A stretch of 64,000 bases of DNA from Butyrivibrio fibrisolvens (GTDB taxonomy: Bacteria; Bacillota; Clostridia; Lachnospirales; Lachnospiraceae). Below the pieces are notes generated by a model. The model ran no database searches, was not told the origin of the DNA, and was given only the letters and a program-made list of their open reading frames with translations. Shown piece after piece: positions 9,190 to 17,685 of this stretch (its first letter is position 1; each line of letters starts with the position of its first letter). The position numbers were made by a program, and so were the translations under genes. Where the stretch lies: positions 2,604,001-2,668,000 of the forward strand of contig NZ_CP146963.1 of assembly GCF_037113525.1 (NCBI RefSeq), read 5' to 3'.

Positions 9190-9205
9190 CAGCATTTCTC
9201 CTAAG

Positions 9206-9270
9206 AAAAAATCCGATATATGTTAAAGACAGCTGTTAAAAAGCTATCATTAACTTATATCGGATTTTTT
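9206..9270 (-). terminator. Rho-independent terminator after xpt
   Basis: AAAAAATCCGATATA-type arms at 9206-9220 and 9256-9270 form a long stem with further TTAA pairing inside. On the minus strand it ends in a T run, downstream of xpt and just before the Cache-GGDEF gene. Confidence 0.75.
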
Positions 9271-9287
9271 TAATAATTTTATGAGGT

Positions 9288-9314
9288 AGGTGTCAAAAGT
9301 TCCTTTTGACACCT
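9288..9314. repeat. Short dispersed palindrome, copy 1
   Basis: A perfect 12-bp stem (AGGTGTCAAAAG, loop TTC, CTTTTGACACCT). The same sequence, with its TATGAGGT-type left flank, recurs at 26779-26805 with a damaged right arm. Both copies sit just after the 3' end of a gene on the minus strand. Confidence 0.85.
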
Positions 9315-9323
9315 TATGACTAA

Positions 9324-9359
9324 CGGATTGTTCCGTTTCTTCGAAACTCTCACAATCCT
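9324..9359. repeat. Hairpin between xpt and the dispersed palindrome
   Basis: GGATTGT and ACAATCC form an outer stem enclosing GTTTC-TTC-GAAAC. It lies about 30 bases after the xpt stop codon and may stabilise the 3' end or help termination. Confidence 0.45.
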
Positions 9360-9387
9360 TGGTTAAAAACAAACGTAGGCCAACATA

Positions 9388-9969
9388 TCAGCCCTGATCC
9401 CTAAAGGTAAGTCCTTTTTCTTCATCCATTGCATCTACGATCGCAAGTGATGTTACATCATATCCTGCGCCGCGAAGTCTTGATCCGCCATCCTGGAATC
9501 CTTTTTCGATTGCAATGCCGATTCCTGCAACTGTTGCGCCTGCCTGATTACAGATATCGATAAGACCGTTCATGGCTTTACCTACTGCAAGGAAATCATC
9601 TACAAGTAAAACCTTATCTTCTGATGAAAGGAATTTCTTAGCAAGTGTTACATTATAGTCCTTGTCATAAGTAAAGGAATGAACTACTGATGTATAAAGG
9701 TCTCCGTCAAGATTTTTGCTTTTTGCCTTCTTTGCAAAAACCACGGGAACGTGGAAATACTGAGCTGTCATGCAGGCAATAGCGATACCTGATGCTTCAA
9801 CAGTAAGAACTTTGTTTATACCTTTATCCTTATATTTCTTGTAAAAAGTCTTTCCAATCTTATCAAGAAGCTCAACGTCCAGCTGGTGATTAAGGAAGCT
9901 GTCTACCTTTAATATATTTCCTGCCCTTACCTGTCCGTCTGAGGCAATACGCTCTTCCAGAAAATTCAT
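9388..9969 (-). CDS. xpt: Xanthine phosphoribosyltransferase
   Basis: Converts xanthine and PRPP to XMP in purine salvage. The product is 193 residues, typical for the family, and collinear with Bacillus Xpt: MNFLEERIASDG start, VEASGIAIACMTA, and the PRPP loop VLLVDDFLAVGKAMNG. The ATG at 9969 was chosen because it starts the conserved N terminus and has GGAGAG six bases upstream; the reading frame stays open upstream without a ribosome site. It lies 83 bases after the TetR-family gene and is probably in the same operon. I see no purine riboswitch before it, unlike in Bacillus. The xanthine permease partner is absent, but a nucleoside-type ABC importer lies just upstream. Confidence 0.94.
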   Translation of the reverse strand: MNFLEERIASDGQVRAGNILKVDSFLNHQLDVELLDKIGKTFYKKYKDKGINKVLTVEASGIAIACMTAQYFHVPVVFAKKAKSKNLDGDLYTSVVHSFTYDKDYNVTLAKKFLSSEDKVLLVDDFLAVGKAMNGLIDICNQAGATVAGIGIAIEKGFQDGGSRLRGAGYDVTSLAIVDAMDEEKGLTFRDQG

Positions 9970-10052
9970 GTCTGTCTCTCCTTTGATCATATCTAAATTA
10001 AGCCCTGATTTTGGGGTCATAAATTTTTATTTTGAAGATAAATGCATAGACC

Positions 10053-10646
10053 TTACTTCATATAAGGCTTAACAGTATTAAGGATAAGCTCTCTGCTCAT
10101 TGCAAAATACTCTGTCATATCCATATTGTTTTCATCAATAAGATACTGAATAGTAAAGCCTTCAAGCATTGATACATACTGAGCAGGAAGTATTTTCTTA
10201 AGGTTCTCGGGAAGATCCGGAACATATTTTTCCAGAACCTCTCTGATCTCCTGTCTCCAAAGATCATAAGACTCTGCAAAACGTACTCTTGTATCCTCAT
10301 CAGTTCTGCTCTGTACCCAGAAGTCCATCTCAGCATGGTTGTATTCCGGGAAGTTCTTTAAAAGGTTCTCTTCATTCTTTGAAAAGACCTCAAGCGCTGA
10401 CTCAAGAGTATCTTCTGTATTGTCTCTAAGCTCCTCACGAAGCTTTGGGAAAATATCAAGGATCCTCTTCTGCATAGCTACAAGGATCTCTTCCTTAGTC
10501 TTGTAATAATAAAGAACATTAGACTGAAGCATATCAGCCTCTTTAGCAATAAGACTGATCCTCGTTCCACTGATAGTATATGACTCAATTACGCGAAGTG
10601 TAGCATCAAGAATCTTTTCTTCGTTGTTTTTTTCTATATTCTTCAT
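10053..10646 (-). CDS. TetR-family transcriptional regulator
   Basis: Predicted DNA-binding repressor of 197 residues. The N-terminal TetR helix-turn-helix is clear: ILDATLRVIESYTISGT then RISLIAKEADMLQSNVLYYY with the characteristic YYY-KTKEEIL ending. The remaining 140 residues are a helical ligand domain with no specific match that I know. The ATG at 10646 follows AAGGAGAAAT; an in-frame ATG five codons upstream overlaps that ribosome site, so it is not used. Position just before xpt suggests control of xpt or of the nucleoside importer, which is inference; the ligand is unknown. Confidence 0.85.
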   Translation of the reverse strand: MKNIEKNNEEKILDATLRVIESYTISGTRISLIAKEADMLQSNVLYYYKTKEEILVAMQKRILDIFPKLREELRDNTEDTLESALEVFSKNEENLLKNFPEYNHAEMDFWVQSRTDEDTRVRFAESYDLWRQEIREVLEKYVPDLPENLKKILPAQYVSMLEGFTIQYLIDENNMDMTEYFAMSRELILNTVKPYMK

Positions 10647-10668
10647 ATTTCTCCTTTTCATGAGATTG

Positions 10669-10772
10669 AATCTCCGCCCAATGAGTTTGGATCCTAGATC
10701 TATCTTTCTTTAATCTCCGCCCAATGGGGACGTGCTATGCACGTCCAGAGTTTGGATCTAAGATCCAAACTC
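10669..10772. repeat. Direct repeats and nested hairpins between the importer and the TetR gene
   Basis: AATCTCCGCCCAATG occurs at 10669-10683 and again at 10712-10726. Each is followed by a GAGTTTGGATC segment. In the second copy this segment becomes a near-perfect hairpin (10748-10759 with 10761-10772), and another hairpin, GGACGTGC with GCACGTCC (10728-10746), lies between. The last arm overlaps the stop codon of the permease gene. The block may be a terminator array or an old foldback insertion. Confidence 0.7.
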
Positions 10773-11754
10773 ACCGTTCCTCTCTAAAGTAAGCTTTTCC
10801 AAGTGCTGACGGCGGCTGGTTTTCTGGCTTGTTACGCTTACTTGTAAGAACCAGTACCACGATAGTTACTACATAAGGGAGCATCTTTACAAGCTCGGAT
10901 GATGCTCTTGTAAGTCCTGGTATATAAATATATAAAACATATAATGCTCCAAATACAAGTGATCCCCAGATAGCATTGGTCGGATTCCAAAGTGCAAGGA
11001 TTACGAGGGCTATGGCAAGCCATCCTCTGTCTCCGAAGCCGTTATTGGACCATGTTCCGTGAAGGTATTCCATTACGAAGTAGAGTCCGCCAAGTCCTGC
11101 TATCATAGCACCGGTCAAAGTAGAATAATACTTATTCTTTGTTACGTTAATACCTGCTGCATCAGCTACTGCCGGGTCCTCACCAACAGAAATAAGATTA
11201 AGTCCTTTTCTTGTCTTTGTAAGGAACCATGTAACAATAACAGCTATTATAATAGAAAGATATGTCAAAAAGCCATATGAAAACAGAAGTTTTCCTACAA
11301 AAGGTATATTACGAAGGAATGTTGGAAGGAATGCTCCAAATCCTTCTGCTGTGTGTGCTACGGAGATCTGTCCAACACCACCTGCAAGCTTTGACAGTGA
11401 TCCGCCAAAGAAGTTACCAAATCCAACACCAAAAGTAGTAAGCGCAAGACCAACAACATTCTGATTGGATCTAAGTGTTACAGTAAGGAAGCTGTACAAA
11501 AGACCGCCAAGGCAGCTCACTACAAGTGAAGAAACAAGAGCTATAAGTACTCCTACAAATGTTGAAGGATCCTGAACATTATTTTCATAAAGGAAGGCTC
11601 CCATAAGACCTGAAATACCGCCCATATACATGATACCTGGAATTCCAAGGTTAAGGTTACCGGATTTTTCTGTTAAGATTTCGCCTGTTGCACCGAACAA
11701 AAGAGGCACAGCCTGTCCGATCGCTGCAACTAAAAATGTAAGAAGAAGTGTCAT
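10771..11754 (-). CDS. nupQ: BMP-type ABC importer, second permease subunit
   Basis: Inner-membrane permease of a nucleoside-type ABC importer, 327 residues with about nine hydrophobic segments. It matches the BPD_transp_2 family: GATGEILTEKSGNLNLGIPG near the N terminus and a SVGEDPAVADAAGIN loop that contacts the ATPase. The start ATG at 11754 overlaps the stop codon of the upstream permease by four bases (ATGA), so the two are translationally coupled. It is the last gene of the operon BMP lipoprotein, ATPase, permease, permease. In Bacillus the NupNOPQ system of the same layout imports guanosine; purine nucleosides are the likely substrate here, supported by the adjacent xpt. Confidence 0.88.
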   Translation of the reverse strand: MTLLLTFLVAAIGQAVPLLFGATGEILTEKSGNLNLGIPGIMYMGGISGLMGAFLYENNVQDPSTFVGVLIALVSSLVVSCLGGLLYSFLTVTLRSNQNVVGLALTTFGVGFGNFFGGSLSKLAGGVGQISVAHTAEGFGAFLPTFLRNIPFVGKLLFSYGFLTYLSIIIAVIVTWFLTKTRKGLNLISVGEDPAVADAAGINVTKNKYYSTLTGAMIAGLGGLYFVMEYLHGTWSNNGFGDRGWLAIALVILALWNPTNAIWGSLVFGALYVLYIYIPGLTRASSELVKMLPYVVTIVVLVLTSKRNKPENQPPSALGKAYFREER

Positions 11755-12857
11755 GCTGCATCCTCCTCGCTCTTTTTAACTCTTACCTTATACTTGATGA
11801 AGAATTCGCATCCAATAAGGAAAAAGATGATAATACCTGTGATTATGTCTGATGCATTCTCGTTAAGCCCATACTGGGATGCGATCTGGATCGCGCCCTG
11901 CTGCATGAATACGAGAAATGCTGATACTAAAAGCATTCCAAGAGGATTAAGATTAGCCATCCACGCAACAATGATCGCTGTAAAGCCTCTGCCACCTGCA
12001 GTGGATGTAGAGATCGTGTGGCTTGCTCCGCTTACGATAACAGCGCCTGCAACGCCGCAGATTCCTGCAGAAATAAGCATAGTACGAACAACTACCTTCC
12101 TAACATTGATACCTGCATAGTTAGCTGTGTTATGACTTTCACCAACTACTGCTATCTCATAGCCATGCTTGGTATACTTCATGTATATAGTCATAACAAG
12201 AGTTACTACTACTACGATTATTATATTAAGAGTATAGTCAGATCCGAAGATTTTTGGAAACCAGCCGCCCTTATTTGCAGAATTAATGATACCTACAGAG
12301 TTGGATCCTGATGGATTCTCCCAGAATACGATAAGGAAGGTAATGATCTGCATAGCGACATAGTTGAGCATCAGTGTGAATAAAGACTCATTGGTATTGA
12401 AGTGAGCCTTGAAAAATGCAGGTAAAAATCCCCATATGATACCTGCACAGGCTGATGCTATAAGAATAAGAATGATCAAAAGTACAGGAGGAAGATTTCC
12501 TGCATAGATCATAAGTGCTGCTGCAGCAGCTCCTCCCATGAGAATCTGGCCTTCTGCTCCAAGGTTCCAGAATCTCATCTTGAATGCAGGCATAAGACCT
12601 ACACCGATAAGAAGTAGTACTACAGTCTCTCTGACTGTAACCCAGATACGACGCTTAGACCCCACTGCACCGTCTATTATTCCCGAGTAAACATTTAAAG
12701 GATTCTCTCCTGTGATTCCTACGATAACAAATGCGCAAACGATAAGGGCAAGAAGTACCGCTGCAAGTCTTATGACCCATGCCTTCCATGTTGCGATAGA
12801 ATCACGCTTTGAAAGGTGCAAAGACTTTCGTGATGTTTTTTTAGTTATTAAGTCCAT
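11751..12857 (-). CDS. nupP: BMP-type ABC importer, first permease subunit
   Basis: Permease of 368 residues with a cytoplasmic N terminus and about eight to ten membrane helices. Family landmarks include MRFWNLGAEGQILMGG, the FNTNESLFTLMLNY loop and VVGESHNTANYAGIN, which corresponds to the EAA-like contact with the ATPase. The ATG shares one base with the ATPase stop codon (TAATG), and its own stop overlaps the next permease by four bases, so the three genes are tightly coupled. It pairs with the permease ending at 10771 to form the heterodimeric channel of the nucleoside importer. Confidence 0.88.
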   Translation of the reverse strand: MDLITKKTSRKSLHLSKRDSIATWKAWVIRLAAVLLALIVCAFVIVGITGENPLNVYSGIIDGAVGSKRRIWVTVRETVVLLLIGVGLMPAFKMRFWNLGAEGQILMGGAAAAALMIYAGNLPPVLLIILILIASACAGIIWGFLPAFFKAHFNTNESLFTLMLNYVAMQIITFLIVFWENPSGSNSVGIINSANKGGWFPKIFGSDYTLNIIIVVVVTLVMTIYMKYTKHGYEIAVVGESHNTANYAGINVRKVVVRTMLISAGICGVAGAVIVSGASHTISTSTAGGRGFTAIIVAWMANLNPLGMLLVSAFLVFMQQGAIQIASQYGLNENASDIITGIIIFFLIGCEFFIKYKVRVKKSEEDAA

Positions 12858-14389
12858 TAAACTCCTGCCTTTCTGGCACCTGTCATGTACATACCGATTT
12901 CTTCCTTAGAAGTGAGTTTTGCATTAACAATGCAGCTGATCTTGCCTTCGCAAAGTACCAGTATTCTGTCACAAAGCTGAAGCAGTACGTCAAGGTCTTC
13001 ACCAACGCACATAACAGCTACGCCCTTCTCTTTCTGCTCATTGAGAAGGTTATAAATTGTATAAGAAGATGTAATATCAAGTCCTCTTACAGGATAAGCA
13101 ACCATGAGAACATCAGGATTGAGCGCGATCTCACGTCCTACAAGGATTTTCTGAACATTACCACCTGAAAGTCTTCTTACAGGTGTGTTAATGTCAGGAG
13201 TTGAAACCTCAAGCTTATCTACTATTTTCTTTGCAAGCTTACGAGGAGTCTTTCTGTCTGTGAAAAATCTGCTGTCACCTGATCTGTAGCTTCTGATCAT
13301 CATGTTATCAGCAAGGTCCATTGAACCGACAAGTCCCATTCCAAGTCTGTCTTCAGGAACGAAGGAAAGGCTTATCTTAAGGTTCTGGATCTCTCTGACT
13401 GTTTTTTCAGAAAGCTTTTCAACATTATTGCTGTTAGGCGGATAATATAAGATCTCGCCACTGTCTATCTTTTGTATACCTGCTATGGATTCCAAAAGCT
13501 CTTTCTGACCATTGCCGGAGACACCTGCAATTCCAAGGATCTCACCACTTTTAGCCACAAAGGAAATGTCCTTGAGAATAGAAAGGCCTTCACTGTTTCT
13601 TACAGTTACGCCTCGCATCTCGATTCTCTTTTCAGGCTTTTTAGGATCGCTTCTCTGAATATTGAGTTCTACCTTCTCTCCTACCATAAGTTCTGTAAGA
13701 GATTCAACGGTAGCGTCCTTAGTCTCAACTACGCCTTCGCACTTTCCTTTACGAAGAACGGCAACTCTATCAGAGATCTCAAGAACTTCATTAAGCTTAT
13801 GTGTGATTATGATGATAGACTTACCAAGGAGCTTCATCTTTTTAAGAACTGTAAAAAGACGCTCTGTCTCCTGAGGTGTAAGAACTGCAGTCGGCTCATC
13901 GAAGATAAGGATATCAGCACCTCTGTAAAGTACCTTGACGATCTCAACGATCTGCTTTTGTGATACAGACATATTGTAGATCTTCTCAGCAGGAGTAAGG
14001 TCAAAGCCATACTTGCTTACAAGGGCATCAATCTCCTGATTGATCTTCTTCATATCAAGCTTCATACCGCCATCAAGGCCCAGAATGATGTTCTGAGCTG
14101 CTGTCAGTATATCAATAAGCTTGAAATGCTGGTGGATCATACCGATTCCAAGATTAAAAGCATCTTTGGGGCCGTTGATGGAAACCTCTTTTCCATTGAT
14201 AAGGATCTGACCCTCATCCGGATAATATATACCGGAAAGCATATTCATGAGGGTTGTCTTTCCGCTTCCATTTTCACCAAGAATAGAGAGAATCTCGCCC
14301 TTTTTAAGGGCGAGATCTACCTGATCATTGGCAACTACGCTACCAAAGCGTTTTGTAACACCTTTAAGTTCTATCGCATAATTTTCCAT
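12857..14389 (-). CDS. nupO: BMP-type ABC importer, duplicated ATPase
   Basis: Cytoplasmic ATPase of 510 residues with two fused nucleotide-binding domains, as usual for nucleoside and ribose-type importers. The first has Walker A GENGSGKTT, an NMSVSQKQIVEI signature region and Walker B ILIFDEPTAVL. The second has a degenerate Walker A GVSGNGQKE, the signature RRLSGGNVQK and VLMVAYPVRGLD in place of a canonical Walker B, typical of the weak second site. I start it at the ATG at 14389, which begins the conserved MENYAIELKGVTKRFG; the frame is open a further 21 codons without a ribosome site. It follows the lipoprotein gene after a hairpin-rich gap of 123 bases. Confidence 0.92.
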   Translation of the reverse strand: MENYAIELKGVTKRFGSVVANDQVDLALKKGEILSILGENGSGKTTLMNMLSGIYYPDEGQILINGKEVSINGPKDAFNLGIGMIHQHFKLIDILTAAQNIILGLDGGMKLDMKKINQEIDALVSKYGFDLTPAEKIYNMSVSQKQIVEIVKVLYRGADILIFDEPTAVLTPQETERLFTVLKKMKLLGKSIIIITHKLNEVLEISDRVAVLRKGKCEGVVETKDATVESLTELMVGEKVELNIQRSDPKKPEKRIEMRGVTVRNSEGLSILKDISFVAKSGEILGIAGVSGNGQKELLESIAGIQKIDSGEILYYPPNSNNVEKLSEKTVREIQNLKISLSFVPEDRLGMGLVGSMDLADNMMIRSYRSGDSRFFTDRKTPRKLAKKIVDKLEVSTPDINTPVRRLSGGNVQKILVGREIALNPDVLMVAYPVRGLDITSSYTIYNLLNEQKEKGVAVMCVGEDLDVLLQLCDRILVLCEGKISCIVNAKLTSKEEIGMYMTGARKAGV

Positions 14390-14460
14390 AATAATCTCAT
14401 TTCTTATTTCTAAATAAATCGATTTACACGATTCCATGTAATTACTATACATGTGGACAT

Positions 14461-14521
14461 CAGATTACTGAAAGTAATCTGATGTCTAGCAGATTAAATT
14501 TGCTTTGCAAATTTAATCTGC
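14461..14521 (-). promoter_or_regulatory. Two adjacent intercistronic hairpins in the nucleoside importer operon
   Basis: CAGATTACT-GAA-AGTAATCTG forms one hairpin at about 14461-14481. GCAGATTAAATTTG with CAAATTTAATCTGC forms a perfect 14-bp stem (14489-14502 and 14508-14521) that overlaps the stop codon of the lipoprotein gene. Such hairpins after the first gene commonly protect or terminate the mRNA so that the binding protein is made in excess over the ATPase and permeases. Confidence 0.7.
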
Positions 14522-15772
14522 ATTTGAGGTAATTCCGTCGATGATAATGTCGAATGCAGGTGCAGATGCAAGCTCTGACTCGTGGAAGTATCCATCTGAT
14601 ACATAATCAGCATACTTAGCGTAGTCTCCGCCTTCTGCAATTGCAGCTTCAAGGCTCTTACCACCAACTGTGAACTTGCTTGTGTCGAATACGTGAAGTG
14701 TTCCGTCTGCAAGAGCTTTCTCGATCTCAGCTACCTTCTCAGCTGTTCCCTCAGCTACTGCTGCATCGTTAAGAGCTGTGATCGCTACAGCGCCGTCATT
14801 GTAACCAGCTGTCCAGTCAGTAGGCATTGCCTCACCGTTAAGTACAGCCTGTACAGCGTATGTATAGTAAACACCCCAGCTGTTTGTTGCAGATGTAAGT
14901 GCACATGTAGGAGCTACTGTTGTCATATCTACGTTGTAACCTACACAAGGAACGCCTGCAGACTCACATGCTGTAGGAGCACCTGTTGTATCAGCGTGCT
15001 GGCTCATAAGTACGCAGCCATCAGCGATAAGCTGAGTTGCAACTTCACCTTCTGCTGTCATGTCAGCCCAGCTGTTTGTGTACTGAACTTCCATAGTTGC
15101 TGTAGGGCAAACAGATGTAACACCAAGATAGAAAGATGTGAAACCTGAAACAACTTCTGCATAAGGATAAGCACCAACATAACCTACCTTAGCAGCATCC
15201 TCTGTGATCTTGCCATCAGCGATCATCTCGTTTAACTTAAGACCTGCAACAACACCTGAAACATATCTTGCTTCGTAGATGTTATCAAAATAATTGTGGA
15301 AATTGGAAAGACCTGAAGAAGCTGCCTGATAACCTGTTGCATGGCAGAACTGAACTTCAGGATGCTCAGCAGCAACCTGCATGAGGTAAGACTCGTGACC
15401 AAAGCTTGTAGCAAATACTACGTTACATCCCTGATCAACCATATCTTCTGCAGCATCTGTACATGACTCATCTTCAGGAACAAGTGTCTTCTCGATAACC
15501 TGATCATCAGAGATTCCAAGAGCAGCCTGCATCTGGTCGATACCTTCCATGTGTGCAGCTGTGTATCCTTCGTTCTCATCACCGATGTAGATAACACCGA
15601 TCTTGATGTCTGAAGCTGAGATAGCTTCGCCACCTTCTGTAGCGTTCTCAGTGTTATTAGCTGTAGTATTACCAGCATTCTGGTTAGCATCTCCATTTGA
15701 TGATGAGCAGCCTGCAAGCATTGATACGCATGTAGCTGCTGCAAGAACAGTACTTAATACTTTCTTCTTCAT
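14513..15772 (-). CDS. BMP-family nucleoside-binding lipoprotein
   Basis: Extracellular lipid-anchored substrate-binding protein of the PnrA/Med family, 419 residues. It has a lipoprotein signal (MKKKVLSTVLAAATCVSMLAGC, lipobox LAGC) followed by a low-complexity Asn/Thr/Glu linker. The mature domain shows KIGVIYIGDENEGYTAAH, GCNVVFATSFGHESYLMQVA and VGYVGAYPYAEVVSGFTSF, typical of nucleoside-binding BMP proteins. The start at 15772 has GGGAG seven bases upstream; an in-frame start seven codons earlier has none. It is the first gene of the operon and has a strong sigma-A promoter about 210 bases upstream, giving a long structured leader. Confidence 0.92.
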   Translation of the reverse strand: MKKKVLSTVLAAATCVSMLAGCSSSNGDANQNAGNTTANNTENATEGGEAISASDIKIGVIYIGDENEGYTAAHMEGIDQMQAALGISDDQVIEKTLVPEDESCTDAAEDMVDQGCNVVFATSFGHESYLMQVAAEHPEVQFCHATGYQAASSGLSNFHNYFDNIYEARYVSGVVAGLKLNEMIADGKITEDAAKVGYVGAYPYAEVVSGFTSFYLGVTSVCPTATMEVQYTNSWADMTAEGEVATQLIADGCVLMSQHADTTGAPTACESAGVPCVGYNVDMTTVAPTCALTSATNSWGVYYTYAVQAVLNGEAMPTDWTAGYNDGAVAITALNDAAVAEGTAEKVAEIEKALADGTLHVFDTSKFTVGGKSLEAAIAEGGDYAKYADYVSDGYFHESELASAPAFDIIIDGITSNAD

Positions 15773-15789
15773 AATAGTCTCCCTTTTCC

Positions 15790-15948
15790 GCACATAATAA
15801 ATGTGCTTAGCAATGAATTAGTTCCTCCGCCCCTGATCGATCACAAAAATGAATTACTATAAATTCATAACTTTTGTGATGAATTTGCCCGTGTATTGTT
15901 TGTTATTATTAAGGCCAAATTTAAAAGGCAGTTCATATAATGAACTGC
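15790..15948 (-). promoter_or_regulatory. Long structured leader of the nucleoside importer operon
   Basis: The predicted leader (about 200 bases from a start near 15973) contains three hairpins: GCAGTTCA with TGAACTGC (15928-15948), ATCACAAAA with TTTTGTGAT (15840-15880, with inner pairing), and GCACAT with ATGTGC (15790-15806). I cannot match it to the purine riboswitch or another known aptamer. The last hairpin lies just before the ribosome site. Confidence 0.4.
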
Positions 15949-15979
15949 TATAATTAGGTGAGGTATTTATTACGATACC

Positions 15980-16008
15980 AATATAAAGTTATTGTCTTTC
16001 AATGTCAA
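15980..16008 (-). promoter_or_regulatory. Sigma-A promoter of the nucleoside importer operon
   Basis: On the minus strand a consensus TTGACA (16008-16003) and TATATT (15985-15980) are separated by exactly 17 bases. It is the best promoter match in the region between hemZ and the lipoprotein gene. Confidence 0.65.
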
Positions 16009-16069
16009 TGGATTTTTGAATGACTGTTCAAACAAATTTTCGAGACAGTTTTAGATTTTTTTTATTAAT

Positions 16070-16087
16070 TTTGAACAGTAGTTCAAA
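16070..16087. promoter_or_regulatory. Palindrome upstream of the importer promoter
   Basis: TTTGAAC-AGTA-GTTCAAA is a perfect 7-bp inverted repeat about 60 bases upstream of the -35 box. Related half sites (GACTGTTCAAAC) lie near 16023. It could be an operator; the regulator is unknown. Confidence 0.4.
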
Positions 16088-16120
16088 ACTTTTAAAAGAA
16101 TGCTTATTTTACGGCACTTA

Positions 16121-16162
16121 AAAAGATCTTTGTACCTCTATTTTGAAGTACAAAGATCTTTT
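16121..16162 (-). terminator. Rho-independent terminator after hemZ
   Basis: A perfect 15-bp stem (AAAAGATCTTTGTAC at 16121-16135 with its complement at 16148-16162) lies 9 bases after the hemZ stop and runs into T residues on both strands. Confidence 0.8.
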
Positions 16163-16170
16163 TTGGCTCT

Positions 16171-17652
16171 TCAGGAAAAGAACTCTTTCATAGGAGACGG
16201 GCCTGCTTCCATATTCTCCATATAGAGCTTTACGTCCTTTGGATTTCCTTTTCTTTCTATTCTGTGGCCTTCAAATATACGCTTGGATACAGAACCTGAG
16301 CCAAGTGCCAGGATGCTCTGGGTCTCTTCCATTGTGATTATGTTATAAAGACACATCTTATCACCAAGGCCGTACCCTGTATTTTCATAGTTACCGCTAA
16401 TATTCTTCTGACGGTAGAGATAGTATGGGCTAAGGCCCATATTTCTTGCCCCCTCTTCTGCCACTTTCATCATGGAAGAAGTTGTATCCATGCCTGCAAG
16501 TCCGTGGTCAGCTACGTAGTCATAGAGTCTTGAAGCTCTTTTTATAGCAAGTGAATGAACTGTAAGTTCGTCGGGCTTTAGTTTCCCTATTTCATCCATT
16601 GTATACTGAACGTCTTCCAGCTCTTCCCCGGGAAGTCCAAGGATGATGTCCATGTTGATATGCTCAAAACCTGCTTCTCTTGCCATATAAAAAGCATCAA
16701 TTGTCTGCTTAACGCTGTGGTGGCGGCCGATAAGCTCAAGGGTCTTATCTCTCATTGTCTGAGGATTTACAGAGATTCTGGTAACTCCGCCTTTTTTCAT
16801 AGTAAGGAGCTTGTCCATAGTGATAGAGTCGGGCCTGCCTGATTCTATGGTGAACTCTCTAACTTTAGATATATCATAGGCACCTTTTATCCATCCTATA
16901 AGCTTTTCAAGCTGATAAGGCTCAAGAGTTGTAGGTGTACCGCCGCCTATATATACGCTGTCAAGGCGCTTATCTTTAAATAAGGGCGCGGTTTCATCTA
17001 TCTCTTTTTTGACACAGTCAAGATATCTGTCGACCTGTCCCTTCCAAAGCCCTATTGGAGAAGACATGAATGAGCAATAAGCGCATCTTGTAGGACAGAA
17101 AGGAATATTAACGTAAAGACTGTATCCATTACCATCTGTTGTTCCTTCAAGAAGGCGATTTTCTCTATGAGCTATCTCGATACTAAGATCTGTCTTTTCA
17201 TCAGAACAGATATAGGTCTTCTTCATATAGTCGCGAATCGCTTCGTCATCATCTCCTAGAAGAAGTCTGTGCATTGCGATCTTAACAGGTCTTATTCCTG
17301 TAAGAGTTCCCCATGGGAGGTCCTTGCCTGTCTCTTTATTAAGCATCTGATACAAAAGACGCTTAAGGACGTTCTTGGGAGAATCTGTCATATCCGCGCT
17401 GTCCGCTTCAGATTCCTTGATGCAGTTCATAGAAAGAGACTCTTTTTCGCCACTTTCTTTGATAAACTCAGCATCAATATGTCCCTCATCCCACTTTAGC
17501 AAAAGATCTATAGTGAGGATGACATCTGAATCTTCTGGAATCTCACGACTTCCTTTTACAAAAACAAGGACATCCTCCTCCGGATAAAAACTTTTGACCA
17601 GAGAATGGATGTCATAAAAGTATTTCTCTTTATCTGTATTAACGATAATCAT
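16171..17652 (-). CDS. hemZ: HemZ-type radical SAM protein (coproporphyrinogen III oxidase-like)
   Basis: A 493-residue radical SAM enzyme of the HemN superfamily, HemZ branch. After an N-terminal domain of about 160 residues particular to HemZ comes YVNIPFCPTRCAYCSF with the CxxxCxxC cluster motif, then YIGGGTPTTL, TRISVNPQTM, HINMDIILGLPGE and LTVHSLAIKRAS. The family is annotated as oxygen-independent coproporphyrinogen III dehydrogenase, but in fermentative anaerobes without full heme synthesis it may do another radical reaction. Start ATG at 17652 has GGAG seven bases upstream and follows the MBL hydrolase gene by 33 bases, so they are probably one operon that also includes the (p)ppGpp synthetase upstream. 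Confidence 0.88.
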   Translation of the reverse strand: MIIVNTDKEKYFYDIHSLVKSFYPEEDVLVFVKGSREIPEDSDVILTIDLLLKWDEGHIDAEFIKESGEKESLSMNCIKESEADSADMTDSPKNVLKRLLYQMLNKETGKDLPWGTLTGIRPVKIAMHRLLLGDDDEAIRDYMKKTYICSDEKTDLSIEIAHRENRLLEGTTDGNGYSLYVNIPFCPTRCAYCSFMSSPIGLWKGQVDRYLDCVKKEIDETAPLFKDKRLDSVYIGGGTPTTLEPYQLEKLIGWIKGAYDISKVREFTIESGRPDSITMDKLLTMKKGGVTRISVNPQTMRDKTLELIGRHHSVKQTIDAFYMAREAGFEHINMDIILGLPGEELEDVQYTMDEIGKLKPDELTVHSLAIKRASRLYDYVADHGLAGMDTTSSMMKVAEEGARNMGLSPYYLYRQKNISGNYENTGYGLGDKMCLYNIITMEETQSILALGSGSVSKRIFEGHRIERKGNPKDVKLYMENMEAGPSPMKEFFS

Positions 17653-17685
17653 AAAAACTCCGATTTGGTAATCTGATTTAATCCC

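Noticed and set aside
9388..10053. Purine riboswitch upstream of xpt
   Set aside because: In Bacillus xpt has one, but the 83 bases before this xpt hold no aptamer-like sequence, and the gene appears to be transcribed from before the TetR gene.
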